Notes: a model not told the origin generated them from the letters alone. Numbered from the stretch's first letter, positions 8,881 through 17,734 are shown. The stretch is 39,288 nt of DNA from JBCAWW01 sp039024315 (GCA_039024315.1 JBCCQN010000060.1:1-39288); one strand, 5' to 3'. Made by a program: numbers and translations.

Positions 8881-10866
8881 TTAGAAGAATACTTTTAGTT
8901 CGATAGTAGTTTCGTTGCCCTGATAGCGGTCAAGGGGGAAGCTTGCATCTTCAAACTTCATGAAGCGTTGGCGGATATAAAATGCCGCATTTTCGGAGAC
9001 AGTCCAGTCAAAGCCAAGGGCTAAACCTCTGCCAAACTGGTTACGAGGCTGCTGAGTCGTAAGATCCCATTCGGTATCGCGTCCTCCTTTGATATATTCT
9101 ACCCCCCAATAACCTGTCAGGATAAAGTTGGGAAAGAGCTCATAATAGAGATCGATCTCGTGATACTGTGCTTGGAGATATACATCTTCGCCAAAGCCCG
9201 GCAGCGGCTTGAGAGTGGAGCTAGCACCCATCCACGATCCTAAGTAAAATAGGTAGAGCGGACGGTTGAATAAGTTTGTCTTAAACTTTGCCTGTAAATC
9301 CAAAGCTTGAAAATGCTTGCGCGTGAGAGGGGCAATCGTACCAGGATCAACATCGGTGAGCCTCACGAGTTCATAGGCCCCTCTAAAAAATGTAAAGACG
9401 CGATTGTAAGGACCGACAACTGTTGGGCCAGTTGCCCCTGCGGGGAACGGATTGTAGACCCGCGATAGCGCCAGACCATTTACTCGGTGCACATAAGAAA
9501 GCTCGGAGCTGAGCGTATCAATTTCTTGTGAGATTCCCCAACCGAGGTTCAATTTCAATGGCCCAAAACTCTTCTCTGTATTGAGGTTGATACCGCGTCG
9601 GTTGTGTACAAACTGTCCCACTTGGACAAGAGCACCAGCTACTGAAGCCTGCCCCACTTGGTTCGGTCCCGTACTGGCGTTTTGGATCTCTGGATTGGAA
9701 AAGGTTTGCACCTCACCATTATCATTGTAGAAGTTCTTACTTATCTGATAGAATTGGAATTCGAACGGCAGGTAGGTGTATTTCTGCGGGATTTGGATTT
9801 TGAGTAAGGCGGTCTCACCCCATCTGGTATCCTGCCCAGGGATGGTAAAATTACCGGCTCCTGCTTCCCCCGAAATATTAATCCCCGCAGCGTTAAAGTT
9901 GTACTCTAAAGTGTGAACCGCATAGGTCTGAAATACGTCTTTAATGCTATCTAATCGATTTCGGTTATAGACAGTATTATAAGAAATAAAGTTTTTACCA
10001 AAGTTCTTTTTCAAGCGGAAGCCAGTAAAGCTACTGGGCAGTGAACGGTTGATGCCACTAAATCCATTGTAGGTAGGGATGTTACCTGCGATACCAGGCT
10101 GAATAATGGTGGCTAAAGGATCTGTCTGAGCCTGTTGCAAGCCGCCATTATTTTGGGCCTTACCGTAAAGGAAAGCAAAAGACATATTCCCTGGAAGACT
10201 CCCTCCTTCTACAATAAGGCCTTGGAAGGCTCGATTGTTCCAACGTAAGTCCTGATTAATGGCGCCAGTGTTGTAATAGTTCTCATACTTATCTGTGCCA
10301 TCAACTCCTTCCCAAGGGGTCCTATCAAAAATACTGTAGCGATCGGCAATTTGCAGGATTCCCATTGTCATAGGACTCATTGCATACCAATGAATACCTC
10401 CTGCACGGACACCAAACTTTCCTAAACGAGTACGGAAGTTGCCGTAAAAGTTAAGGCCCAAGTTCATGGTAAATACATTGTCCTCGAAGTTTCCTGCGTA
10501 AGGAGTGAAGAAAAACAATTCGGTAGCAAAACTCGATTTGGAGTTAGGCCGACCGCTTACAAAAAGTGAGAGCATCGGCTCCCGATAACCATCACCAACG
10601 CCAGCCGTTTTTTCAAAAGGACTGAGATTGGGATAAGGAGTCGTCATATTTCGACCATAACCGAAAAATCGATAATAGCCATTGACGCTAAGTTTGCGTA
10701 ATGGCACTGGGCGTAAAACAGAGTCTCCTTGTGGACTAAGGTAACCATTGGGTAGGGCGAATCCTTGAAGTGAACTCGTCGACAATTGCGCTTGCAACTG
10801 CGAGGCTATAGCTAGACAAGCGCCTAACAAAACTAGCCTGCCCAATGAGCGTAGTAGACTAAGCAT
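8881..10866 (-). CDS. Outer-membrane beta-barrel protein (porin-like), first gene of the glucan operon
   Basis: 661 residues. The signal peptide (about 1-26) ends QLQAQ. The mature protein is a succession of amphipathic strands with large aromatic-rich loops, and ends in ELKVFF, a barrel-type terminal Phe. It lacks a SusC plug or TonB box. It appears unrelated in sequence to the second barrel at 7120-8865, so the operon has two different barrels and not a duplicated one. As the promoter-proximal gene it should be the most highly expressed. Inferred role: passage of glucan oligosaccharides. The substrate and exact family are not recognised. Confidence 0.75.
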   Translation of the reverse strand: MLSLLRSLGRLVLLGACLAIASQLQAQLSTSSLQGFALPNGYLSPQGDSVLRPVPLRKLSVNGYYRFFGYGRNMTTPYPNLSPFEKTAGVGDGYREPMLSLFVSGRPNSKSSFATELFFFTPYAGNFEDNVFTMNLGLNFYGNFRTRLGKFGVRAGGIHWYAMSPMTMGILQIADRYSIFDRTPWEGVDGTDKYENYYNTGAINQDLRWNNRAFQGLIVEGGSLPGNMSFAFLYGKAQNNGGLQQAQTDPLATIIQPGIAGNIPTYNGFSGINRSLPSSFTGFRLKKNFGKNFISYNTVYNRNRLDSIKDVFQTYAVHTLEYNFNAAGINISGEAGAGNFTIPGQDTRWGETALLKIQIPQKYTYLPFEFQFYQISKNFYNDNGEVQTFSNPEIQNASTGPNQVGQASVAGALVQVGQFVHNRRGINLNTEKSFGPLKLNLGWGISQEIDTLSSELSYVHRVNGLALSRVYNPFPAGATGPTVVGPYNRVFTFFRGAYELVRLTDVDPGTIAPLTRKHFQALDLQAKFKTNLFNRPLYLFYLGSWMGASSTLKPLPGFGEDVYLQAQYHEIDLYYELFPNFILTGYWGVEYIKGGRDTEWDLTTQQPRNQFGRGLALGFDWTVSENAAFYIRQRFMKFEDASFPLDRYQGNETTIELKVFF

Positions 10867-10930
10867 GTGTACAGCAGATTTGCGAGTAATAGATATTTAC
10901 AAATTAGGACCTCTATATATGATATAAAAA

Positions 10931-10962
10931 AAACTATATACATCACAATTGCATCACTCAAA
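10931..10962 (-). promoter_or_regulatory. Candidate promoter of the minus-strand glucan operon
   Basis: On the minus strand TTTG (10959-10962), a 20-bp spacer and TATAGTTT (10931-10938) resemble the Bacteroidota TTTG-N19/21-TAnnTTTG pattern with an imperfect -7. The leader to the ATG at 10866 would be about 55-60 nt. Two of the CATCAC repeats fall exactly within the spacer. Confidence 0.3.
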
Positions 10963-10990
10963 AAAAAGTAATACATCATGAATACATCAC
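10939..10990. promoter_or_regulatory. Four phased CATCAC direct repeats (candidate operator)
   Basis: The 242-bp divergent intergenic region has CATCAC at 10941, CATCAC at 10952, CATCAT at 10974 and CATCAC at 10985; three of the four are preceded by ATA. The start-to-start distances are 11, 22 and 11 bp, so all four would face the same side of the helix. They lie between the glucan operon and the hydrolase-regulator unit, so the LuxR-type regulator encoded at 12458-15385 is the obvious candidate to bind them. Confidence 0.55.
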
Positions 10991-11108
10991 TAGTGAAAAA
11001 ACTTGTGTTTTGAGGCCTTCAGGGCTATTTTATATATCAATTATTGAATGAGTCACTTTCTCATGAGTATTATTCGATTCATCAAACTAAAAATTAGCGC
11101 ATAATATT

Positions 11109-12446
11109 ATGACTACTTTTCGCACTATTTTATTAGTTCTGACTGCTGCATTTTTTTCGGGTCTTCCAGCTATTGCACAAGAAATGAGTGGCCCCATCAA
11201 AGTAGAAATACGACAGGACGAAAATGGCTATCAACTTTACCGAGGGGGAAAGCCTTACTATGTTAATGGCGTTGGGGGCCAAGTGTTTTTAGACGAGGCT
11301 GTGGAGTGTGGTGCAAACTCAATTCGTACCTGGGGCTATGCTGACGCTGCCATCGTACTAGACGAGGCACATGAAAAAGGATTATCCGTACTCTTTGGCC
11401 TATGGGTTGGGCAAGAGCGCCAAGGCTTTGACTACTCTGACAGTAAAGCCGTAAGGGCACAGTTTGAACAGTTCCGCGCAGTGGTAAGAAAATACAAAGA
11501 TCACCCTGCAGTCTTGATGTGGGGGATCGGTAATGAAAATGATTTGATGTATAGTGATTATCGCGTGTGGGACGCCATCAATGATATCGCTAAAATGATT
11601 CATGAAGAGGATCCTAACCACCCAACCATGACTGTTACTGCTGGCATTGACGTAGCAGAGGTTCAACTGATAAAGGACAGGGCACCCCATATCGACATCT
11701 ATGGTATCAATACCTATGGGGGACTGATTGGCATCGATAAGGAAATTCGTAGCTATGGTTGGGAGGGTCCTTATATGATCACTGAGTGGGGGCCGAACGG
11801 ACACTGGGAAGTCCCAACCACCGAATGGGGAGCGCCCATCGAGCAAAGTAGTAGTGTCAAGGCGGATTATTATCGCAAACGTTATGAATTGGGGATTGCT
11901 GCTGATCGTGAACGTTGTATTGGTTCCTATGTTTTCCTTTGGGGCAATAAGCAGGAGACAACGCCGACCTGGTATGGTGTGTTCTTGCCCGGTGGAGAGG
12001 AAACCGAAGTAATCGACAATCTACAACAGATGTGGAGTGGCAATTATCCTGAAAATCGCGCACCACATATCAGTTCACTAAAGATTGATGGCAAAGAAGC
12101 CATTGAAAATGTTTACCTAAGGCCCGGCAAAACGTACTCTATCGTTGCCGACATTACTGATCCCGAAAAAGATCCTCTCTTATACAACTGGCAAATCTTA
12201 GAATCTGAATTTGGGCTAACCGGTTCTGGTGGTGATGCCGAAAAAACGCCAGATCCAGTCAAAATCAGGCTTGACAAAGACACGCCCCATCAACTAGATG
12301 CCGCAACTTTGACAGTTACGGTTGAAGATAATGGTACCTTAACTTTTAAAGCGCCCAGTAAAGTAGGTGCTTACCGGTTTTTTATTTATGCCTATGATGG
12401 AAATGGTAATGCTGCTGCCGCCAATATTCCATTCTATGTGAAGTAA
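11109..12446 (+). CDS. Clan GH-A glycoside hydrolase, secreted
   Basis: 445 residues with a signal peptide (about 1-23, PAIAQ). Residues about 45-310 are a TIM barrel of the GH2-C/GH72/GH17 type: YYVNGVGG, NSIRTWG, then WGIGNEND with the acid/base E143, and ITEWG with the nucleophile E226. Residues about 320-445 are an Ig-like domain opening with RAPHISSL and closing with a 'AYRFFIYAYDGNGNAA' strand. This layout is found in exported proteins annotated as GH2-like or beta-1,3-glucanosyl-active enzymes, and the locus suggests action on beta-1,3-glucan, but the family number cannot be fixed by eye. It is divergent from the glucan operon and 11 bp upstream of the regulator gene, hence co-transcribed with it. 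Confidence 0.8.
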   Translation: MTTFRTILLVLTAAFFSGLPAIAQEMSGPIKVEIRQDENGYQLYRGGKPYYVNGVGGQVFLDEAVECGANSIRTWGYADAAIVLDEAHEKGLSVLFGLWVGQERQGFDYSDSKAVRAQFEQFRAVVRKYKDHPAVLMWGIGNENDLMYSDYRVWDAINDIAKMIHEEDPNHPTMTVTAGIDVAEVQLIKDRAPHIDIYGINTYGGLIGIDKEIRSYGWEGPYMITEWGPNGHWEVPTTEWGAPIEQSSSVKADYYRKRYELGIAADRERCIGSYVFLWGNKQETTPTWYGVFLPGGEETEVIDNLQQMWSGNYPENRAPHISSLKIDGKEAIENVYLRPGKTYSIVADITDPEKDPLLYNWQILESEFGLTGSGGDAEKTPDPVKIRLDKDTPHQLDAATLTVTVEDNGTLTFKAPSKVGAYRFFIYAYDGNGNAAAANIPFYVK

Positions 12447-12457
12447 GCTGCCTTTTT

Positions 12458-15385
12458 ATGTCTACTCGCCTCTTCTTTTTGCTACCACTGCTGCTGGTTG
12501 CCCACCTTTCTATTGCTCAGGTGCAGGAATTAGGTATTCCTACAATTCAAAATTATTCGAAGCAAGACTACCAAGCAGAAACCCAAAACTGGGCGATAGA
12601 GGAGGACCAGCGTGGACTCATGTACTTTGGCAATAATCTCGGTCTATTAGAATTTGATGGATCTGAATGGCGTATTTATCCGCTTCCCAACCGATCGATT
12701 GTTAGGTCCTTGGCAACGGATGGTAATGGCCGCATATATGTAGGAGGACAAGATGAATTAGGATACTTTGAACCTAACGCGCTTGGTGCCTTAACGTTTC
12801 ACTCCCTGATTTCCCTCCTACCTGAAAATAACCGCAACTTCACCGATATCTGGGATGTCCTTATCCGTGGAGATGCGGTTTACTTTTGCTCTTATCGCTA
12901 TATTTTTCGCTTGTATGAGGGGAAAATGGACCTAATCACCACTGAAACCCAGTTTGATGGTCTTTTTGATGCCCCTTCTGGGCCATACGTAATGGAGGCC
13001 GGAAAAGGCTTACAAAAATTGGACAAGCTAACTCTGAGTTTAGTCGAGGGGGGAGATAGCTATCGAGATTGGATTGTGAAGGGACTCATCCCTTTGGGGA
13101 ACGATGAACTCCTGATTGCTACTGAGCAAAATGGTTTGTATCACTTGATTGATGGGAAAAGCGTTCCGCAAGTGGAAGAAACCCAAAACTATCTGGCAGA
13201 GCAGAGAATTTACTGTGTCGGTAAACTCAGTAATGGTAATATCGCCATCGGGACTTCTCACAATGGCCTACTGATTTTAAATCCAGAAGGCAAACCGATT
13301 CAAATCATCAATCGGGGGGTTGGTTTACAAAATAACGCTATCCTATGTCTCTTTGAAGGGAGAGATGCCAACCTTTGGTTGGGGCTAGAAAATGGGATTT
13401 CATACGTTGAATTGAGCTCGCCATTTTCCTACATCAACGCCATGTTAGGGGTGGAAGGCACCGCTCATGCAGCTCAAATATTTGATGGAAAACTGTACTT
13501 AGGGACCAATCAAGGGATTTATTACCGCGATTGGCCGCAAGCAGCTGATCCTCTCAATCGCCTTCCCTTTGAGGTGTTAGCTGGTACCCAAGGAGCCAAT
13601 TGGGATTTGAGAACTCTAGATGGTAATCTGTTGGTAAGTCAGCATTATGGTGCTGCTGAAATCCGAGACGGTAAGGCCCAAAAAATTTCCAATACCGGTG
13701 GAGCATGGACCCACCTGCAACTTCACACGCATCCCCAATATGCAGTTGAAGGAAACTACGATGGCTTGTTACTTTACCAAAAGCAAGCAAACAACAATCG
13801 CTGGCAATTTGTCAAGAAGCTAGAAGGCTTCAATGAGTCTTCTCGTATTTTAGAGCAAGATCTTGCCGGTAACATCTGGATATCCCATCCTTATCGAGGG
13901 GTCTTTAAAGTGAGAATTGACCCGATTCAAGCTAAGATCATTTCCCTAAAATCATATGGTAAAGAAGATGGCTTTCCTTCCCAGCTTTTTATCAACGTTT
14001 GTCGGATAGATGATCAAATTTTGTTCACGACCGAAAAGGGGATTTATAAATATAATCCTTCGACTGACCGCTTTGTCCCTCATGATGATTTTAATCAAGT
14101 ATTTGGTGATTCAACTACTATTCACCGTTTGATTGAAGATGGCCAGGGGCGGATTTGGTTTTCGATAGACGGCGAATTTGGGATCCTAAAGATCGAAGAT
14201 GAGACCGTCGCCAAAAGCGTACAAAAACTTTCGTTTAATCGTCTGCAAAACCGTTTAGTCAAGGGTTTCGAATCGATTTATGCTTCTGATGATGCTCATG
14301 TCTTTATTGGTACAGATGAAGGTTTTATTCTTTACGATGCCCTGCGCCAAATCAGAGAAGATCCCCCAGTTTTGCCTTTTATTCGCAAGGTTATCGCCAA
14401 CAATGGTAGCGACTCTTTGATCTTCGGTGGTGCATTTGCTCAAAATGGACAACTGCTTGATAGCCAGCCAGAAAGCCAAACCTTTTCTTTGGCGCCTGTT
14501 TTTGAGGCCTTTCGCTTTACGTTCTCTGCTCCATTTTTTGAAAATGTCAACGAGGTGCAATTTCAATATCTATTGGAGGGAGAGGATAAAGATTGGGCTG
14601 AGTGGACCAATAAAACAGAAAAAGAATATACCAATCTTAGCCCCGGAGATTACACCTTCAAAGTCAAGGCGCGGAATATCTATGGTTTAGAAAGTAAAGT
14701 TGTCTCCTACCGCTTTGTTATCTCGCCCCATTGGTATGAAAGCCGACTGGCTCTAGGCTTCTATTTTGTCTTGATAATGGGCTTGCTTTTTGGCTTTGCT
14801 CGCTATCAATCCTTCAAAGCCCAAAGGCAGTTGGATGCCCTCAAGCTTGACCAAGCGCAAGCATTAGAAAAACAGGAAGCAGAATACAAACTAGAAGCTC
14901 AAAGGTCTGAGGCAGAAATTATTCGTTTACGCAACGAAAAACTGCAAGACGAAGTCGCCCATAAAAACAAAGAATTGGCTTCTACTACCATGCACTTGGT
15001 CCAAAAAGGCGAAATCATGCTCAGGCTTAAGTCTAACCTGCAAAAATTAGCCAAAACGGCTAGTACTAATAATCGCAAGGCGATTCGGGACTTGATCCGT
15101 ACCATAGATGATGATATCCGATTGGATAATAATTGGGAACAATTTGAAGTGCACTTTGACCAAGTTCACGGTCAGTTTTTGCATCACCTCCGAGAAAAAT
15201 TTCCGGTACTAACGGCTAAAGATCAGCGATTGGCGGCCTATCTAAGAATGAATCTTTCTACCAAAGAGATTGCCCAATTGATGAACATTTCGGTTCGGGG
15301 AGTTGAAATCAGCCGCTACCGGCTGAGAAAAAAATTAAATCTTGAACGTGAAGTTAACCTTAATGATTTTATGATGGGACTTTGA
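12458..15385 (+). CDS. Transmembrane propeller sensor with cytoplasmic LuxR-type HTH
   Basis: 975 residues. A signal peptide (about 1-20) is followed by a large sensor of two-component-regulator propeller repeats (about 30-690; repeats such as LMYFGNNLGLLEFDG, IYVGGQDELGYF, IWFSIDGEFG), a Y_Y_Y domain (about 697-757), one membrane helix (about 764-784), a coiled coil (about 790-870), and a C-terminal LuxR-like HTH (about 917-975; LSTKEIAQLMNIS, VEISRYRLRKKL). It has no histidine-kinase, ATPase or receiver domain, so it is a one-component regulator crossing the inner membrane and not a hybrid two-component system. By position it likely senses glucan fragments in the periplasm and controls the divergent operon and its own. 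Confidence 0.88.
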   Translation: MSTRLFFLLPLLLVAHLSIAQVQELGIPTIQNYSKQDYQAETQNWAIEEDQRGLMYFGNNLGLLEFDGSEWRIYPLPNRSIVRSLATDGNGRIYVGGQDELGYFEPNALGALTFHSLISLLPENNRNFTDIWDVLIRGDAVYFCSYRYIFRLYEGKMDLITTETQFDGLFDAPSGPYVMEAGKGLQKLDKLTLSLVEGGDSYRDWIVKGLIPLGNDELLIATEQNGLYHLIDGKSVPQVEETQNYLAEQRIYCVGKLSNGNIAIGTSHNGLLILNPEGKPIQIINRGVGLQNNAILCLFEGRDANLWLGLENGISYVELSSPFSYINAMLGVEGTAHAAQIFDGKLYLGTNQGIYYRDWPQAADPLNRLPFEVLAGTQGANWDLRTLDGNLLVSQHYGAAEIRDGKAQKISNTGGAWTHLQLHTHPQYAVEGNYDGLLLYQKQANNNRWQFVKKLEGFNESSRILEQDLAGNIWISHPYRGVFKVRIDPIQAKIISLKSYGKEDGFPSQLFINVCRIDDQILFTTEKGIYKYNPSTDRFVPHDDFNQVFGDSTTIHRLIEDGQGRIWFSIDGEFGILKIEDETVAKSVQKLSFNRLQNRLVKGFESIYASDDAHVFIGTDEGFILYDALRQIREDPPVLPFIRKVIANNGSDSLIFGGAFAQNGQLLDSQPESQTFSLAPVFEAFRFTFSAPFFENVNEVQFQYLLEGEDKDWAEWTNKTEKEYTNLSPGDYTFKVKARNIYGLESKVVSYRFVISPHWYESRLALGFYFVLIMGLLFGFARYQSFKAQRQLDALKLDQAQALEKQEAEYKLEAQRSEAEIIRLRNEKLQDEVAHKNKELASTTMHLVQKGEIMLRLKSNLQKLAKTASTNNRKAIRDLIRTIDDDIRLDNNWEQFEVHFDQVHGQFLHHLREKFPVLTAKDQRLAAYLRMNLSTKEIAQLMNISVRGVEISRYRLRKKLNLEREVNLNDFMMGL

Positions 15386-15404
15386 GTAACAAATTCATAA
15401 ATGC

Positions 15405-15434
15405 AAAAAGCCGGGTGTTTAGCCCGGCTTTTTT
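15405..15434. terminator. Strong bidirectional intrinsic terminator
   Basis: AAAAAGCCGGG and CCCGGCTTTTT form a perfect 11-bp stem around a 7-nt loop, with T6 on the plus strand and A5 on the left. It sits between the stop of the regulator gene (15385) and the stop of the convergent FKBP gene (15448) and can end both transcripts. Confidence 0.95.
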
Positions 15435-15447
15435 ATCTCTTATTAAT

Positions 15448-16179
15448 TTAATTTTCAGGAGTAACGATGTCCAATAACTCTACCTCAAAAATCAAAGTAG
15501 AACTAGGCGGAATCGTGGGAGGGCTTCCTTGCGGGCCGTAGGCCAAATCGCTAGGGATGAAAAATTTGTACTTGGCCCCGACTTGCATCAACTGTACACC
15601 TTCGGTCCAACCTGGAATGACACGATTGAGGGGAAATTCAATCGGCTCTCCACGATCAACAGAACTATCAAAAACGGTTCCATCTAACAAAGTACCGTGA
15701 TAGTGAACTTTGACCACATCTTCTGCAGTAGGAGAAGCTCCATTGCCTTCTTGCATCACCAAGTATTGAAGACCACTCTCGGTTACTTTGACGCCTTCTT
15801 TCTTTTCATTCTCTTCGAGGAACGCTATGCCTTCTTCGATGTTTTTGGCTCCTTTTTCCGCAAGATCCGCTTCGGCTTTTGCGTTTAGCTCAGCTTGAAA
15901 AGCTGTAAATAAGGCTTGGATTTCCTCTTCGGTCAACGCTTCTCCTTTGTCTTCTTTGACGTCAAGGATTCCCCGAAAAACCATATATGTGTTTAAATCC
16001 TCAGACTCAGGAGTGTTAAGACTTTTGCCGATGTTCAATCCGACAGCATAAGAGATACTATCCATCATGGTTTTCATACCAGAGGTGTCTGGAATATTAC
16101 CTGATGTGTTACAAGCGGTACCCACCAAGGCTAGACCTAGTGCTAGCATCCAAATGGAACCTTTGATTTGAAAATTCAT
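15448..16179 (-). CDS. FKBP-type peptidyl-prolyl cis-trans isomerase lipoprotein
   Basis: 243 residues. Lipobox VGTAC (Cys23). Residues about 40-130 are the helical FKBP_N dimerisation domain (SYAVGLNIGKSL), and residues about 145-240 the FKBP_C catalytic domain: VKVHYHGTLLDGTVFDSS, EFPLNRVIPGWTEGVQLM, YKFFIPSDLAYG and TLIFEVELL. This is the FkpA/Mip architecture. It helps envelope proteins fold by isomerising X-Pro bonds and should be periplasm-facing. It is a single-gene unit, convergent with the regulator gene and divergent from the DUF1684 gene. Confidence 0.95.
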   Translation of the reverse strand: MNFQIKGSIWMLALGLALVGTACNTSGNIPDTSGMKTMMDSISYAVGLNIGKSLNTPESEDLNTYMVFRGILDVKEDKGEALTEEEIQALFTAFQAELNAKAEADLAEKGAKNIEEGIAFLEENEKKEGVKVTESGLQYLVMQEGNGASPTAEDVVKVHYHGTLLDGTVFDSSVDRGEPIEFPLNRVIPGWTEGVQLMQVGAKYKFFIPSDLAYGPQGSPPTIPPSSTLIFEVELLDIVTPEN

Positions 16180-16289
16180 TGATTGAAAATAATTATGTAA
16201 GATAATTGTTGGTTGACCAGCAAGTTACACCAAAGAATCGAACTAAAGAAAAGCTTTTTAGGATTCCCCATCTTTATCAGTTTGTTGGC

Positions 16290-16320
16290 TTGGCATTGAC
16301 TCGCTGGGCTAGTAATTTTG
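16290..16320 (+). promoter_or_regulatory. Promoter for the DUF1684 gene
   Basis: TTG (16290-16292), a 20-bp spacer and TAATTTTG (16313-16320) match the Bacteroidota TTG-N19/21-TAnnTTTG consensus. The start codon is 30 bp downstream of the -7 element. Confidence 0.5.
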
Positions 16321-16350
16321 CAGTTGTCTTGAGTACATAAATCTGATACA

Positions 16351-17034
16351 GTGAAACTAAGTGATTTAAATAGCCAAAAAGTAAGTTCCTACATTTTTGG
16401 GGTGATTGGAGTGATCTTTTTGATCATTATCATCAGCGATCAGCTTGCCAATCGGCCCACTGCTTATTCACAAGCTTTGGCAAAGCAAAGAGAACAGAAG
16501 GACTTGCAGTTCAAAAATGATCCCAATGGGCCCATTCCGCTAGAAAAGAAGAGTGAATTTGAGGGCTTGGCTTATTTCCCTGTAAATGATGAGTATAAAC
16601 TAGACGCTGCCTTTGTGCCCAATACTCAACCAGATACGCTCAAACTAATGACCACTACGGGCGAGATCCGAGAGATGGTAGATGCTGGTAAACTACGCTT
16701 TCAATTACATGGCCTAAGCCACGAATTGATTGCCTACAGATACTTAGATCCTACTCAATCTGACTTTTTTGTTCCCTTCAAAGATTTGACTAGTGGGGTG
16801 GCTACCTATGGTGGTGGCCGCTATTTGGACATTCCTTCTACTGAGCCTATCACTATAGATTTTAATCAGGCCTATAATCCCTATTGCGTTTACAATGAAA
16901 GCTTCAGTTGTCCCCTACCTCCCCGAGAAAATACCCTTACGGTAGAAGTTCGGGCTGGCGAGGTGAAATTTGATTGGCCGATTCAATTGCCGCGAGATAC
17001 GGTCAGCCTGCGTTCTTCGTACCATACATTATAG
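16351..17034 (+). CDS. DUF1684 protein, membrane-anchored
   Basis: 227 residues. The start is a GTG; the only in-frame upstream stretch has no ATG before a TGA, and a promoter lies 30 bp upstream. One N-terminal membrane helix (about 13-30, YIFGVIGVIFLIIIISDQL) anchors it. The DUF1684 domain covers about 60-215, with the signature GGGRYLDIP, then YNPYCVYNESFSCPLPPRENTL and VEVRAGE near the end. The function of DUF1684 is not established. Its last 52 bp overlap the end of the convergent gene at 16983-17582. Confidence 0.85.
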   Translation: MKLSDLNSQKVSSYIFGVIGVIFLIIIISDQLANRPTAYSQALAKQREQKDLQFKNDPNGPIPLEKKSEFEGLAYFPVNDEYKLDAAFVPNTQPDTLKLMTTTGEIREMVDAGKLRFQLHGLSHELIAYRYLDPTQSDFFVPFKDLTSGVATYGGGRYLDIPSTEPITIDFNQAYNPYCVYNESFSCPLPPRENTLTVEVRAGEVKFDWPIQLPRDTVSLRSSYHTL

Positions 17035-17582
17035 GCGCGCACTACTGCCGCTGTTTCTCCTAGTTTGTATTCGTCCTGTTTTATCTTCTGTGCCAGAACG
17101 CTACATTCTTTAAAAGTAATGGCTAGTTTTTTCCAGCGAAAATTAGGACTTATTTCATGCCATGTTTCATCTGGCTTGCGGATAAACTCTACAAATCCTG
17201 GTCCTTGACTTAAGGTGAAGGCAGATCGTTTGGTGTAATATCGGTAGAGTTGGGCGTGTCCGCTGACGATTCGCTGCAAAAAAGCAATCGTATCACTACC
17301 AATGCCCGCATACAAATAGGGGATGGGTAAGCTCTCAAAATGCATCTTACCGTATCCATAGGCCGCGATTCGTTCGGGATGATAGACTACCCTGGCACCA
17401 TTTAGATCTACAAAGTGGATTTTTCGCTGACCAGCAAAAGTCTTCGGGACTTTGATAATCCCAAAAATACTGTCCCCGCGGTTTGAGACAATATAGCCGT
17501 CCTCATAGAGTTGAGCGTTCAGCGAATAGCTGGAAAAAAACAGAAATAGGCAGGCAACGAAAGGGTAATATGCTCGGAGCAT
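16983..17582 (-). CDS. Hypothetical exported protein
   Basis: 199 residues with a clear signal peptide (about 1-23, SLNAQ). The mature part opens with DGYIVSNRGDSIFGIIKVPK, a pattern seen in many uncharacterised Bacteroidota exported proteins ('G.V....GD...G.I'), followed by a beta-rich middle part. No catalytic motif, lipobox or membrane helix is visible. It is convergent with the DUF1684 gene, with overlapping 3' ends, and stands alone. The function is unknown. Confidence 0.7.
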   Translation of the reverse strand: MLRAYYPFVACLFLFFSSYSLNAQLYEDGYIVSNRGDSIFGIIKVPKTFAGQRKIHFVDLNGARVVYHPERIAAYGYGKMHFESLPIPYLYAGIGSDTIAFLQRIVSGHAQLYRYYTKRSAFTLSQGPGFVEFIRKPDETWHEISPNFRWKKLAITFKECSVLAQKIKQDEYKLGETAAVVRAYNVWYEERRLTVSRGN

Positions 17583-17598
17583 GTTGCGATAATTTTGC

Positions 17599-17623
17599 AG
17601 CTCCGAAGGGCAAGTACGGAGCT
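17599..17623. promoter_or_regulatory. Inverted repeat in the leader of the 16983-17582 gene
   Basis: AGCTCCG (17599-17605) and CGGAGCT (17617-17623) form perfect 7-bp arms around an 11-nt loop, ending 17 bp before the ATG at 17582. It could be a leader hairpin or an operator. I see no known riboswitch. Confidence 0.3.
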
Positions 17624-17678
17624 AGTGGTGCTAATCCACCTTAAAAGACGGTAAATTCTGCACGCAACTGACAAAATG

Positions 17679-17734
17679 AGGCCATTCGGATAAAGCAGCT
17701 ACCTAGACGGGTAATTACTTGGTTCGAATGGCCT
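17679..17734 (-). terminator. Probable terminator of the subtilase gene
   Basis: AGGCCATTCG (17679-17688) and CGAATGGCCT (17725-17734) are perfect 10-bp arms around a 36-nt loop that itself holds a small TACC/GGTA stem. It lies 30 bp after the subtilase stop on the minus strand and is followed by a weak T-run (CATTTTG). Confidence 0.55.

Noticed and set aside
10579..10592. CTCCCGATAACCAT, resembling part of the REP-like palindrome
   Set aside because: Only one arm matches and the GCGC.GAACGCTT tail is absent; it encodes GYRE within a barrel strand, so chance is the simpler explanation.
7120..10866. The two barrel genes as a SusC-type TonB-dependent transporter
   Set aside because: Both are too short (581 and 661 residues against about 1000) and lack a plug domain, TonB box and a SusD neighbour.
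11400..11846. 148-codon minus-strand frame
   Set aside because: Antisense to the catalytic barrel of the GH-A hydrolase, whose motifs are clear.
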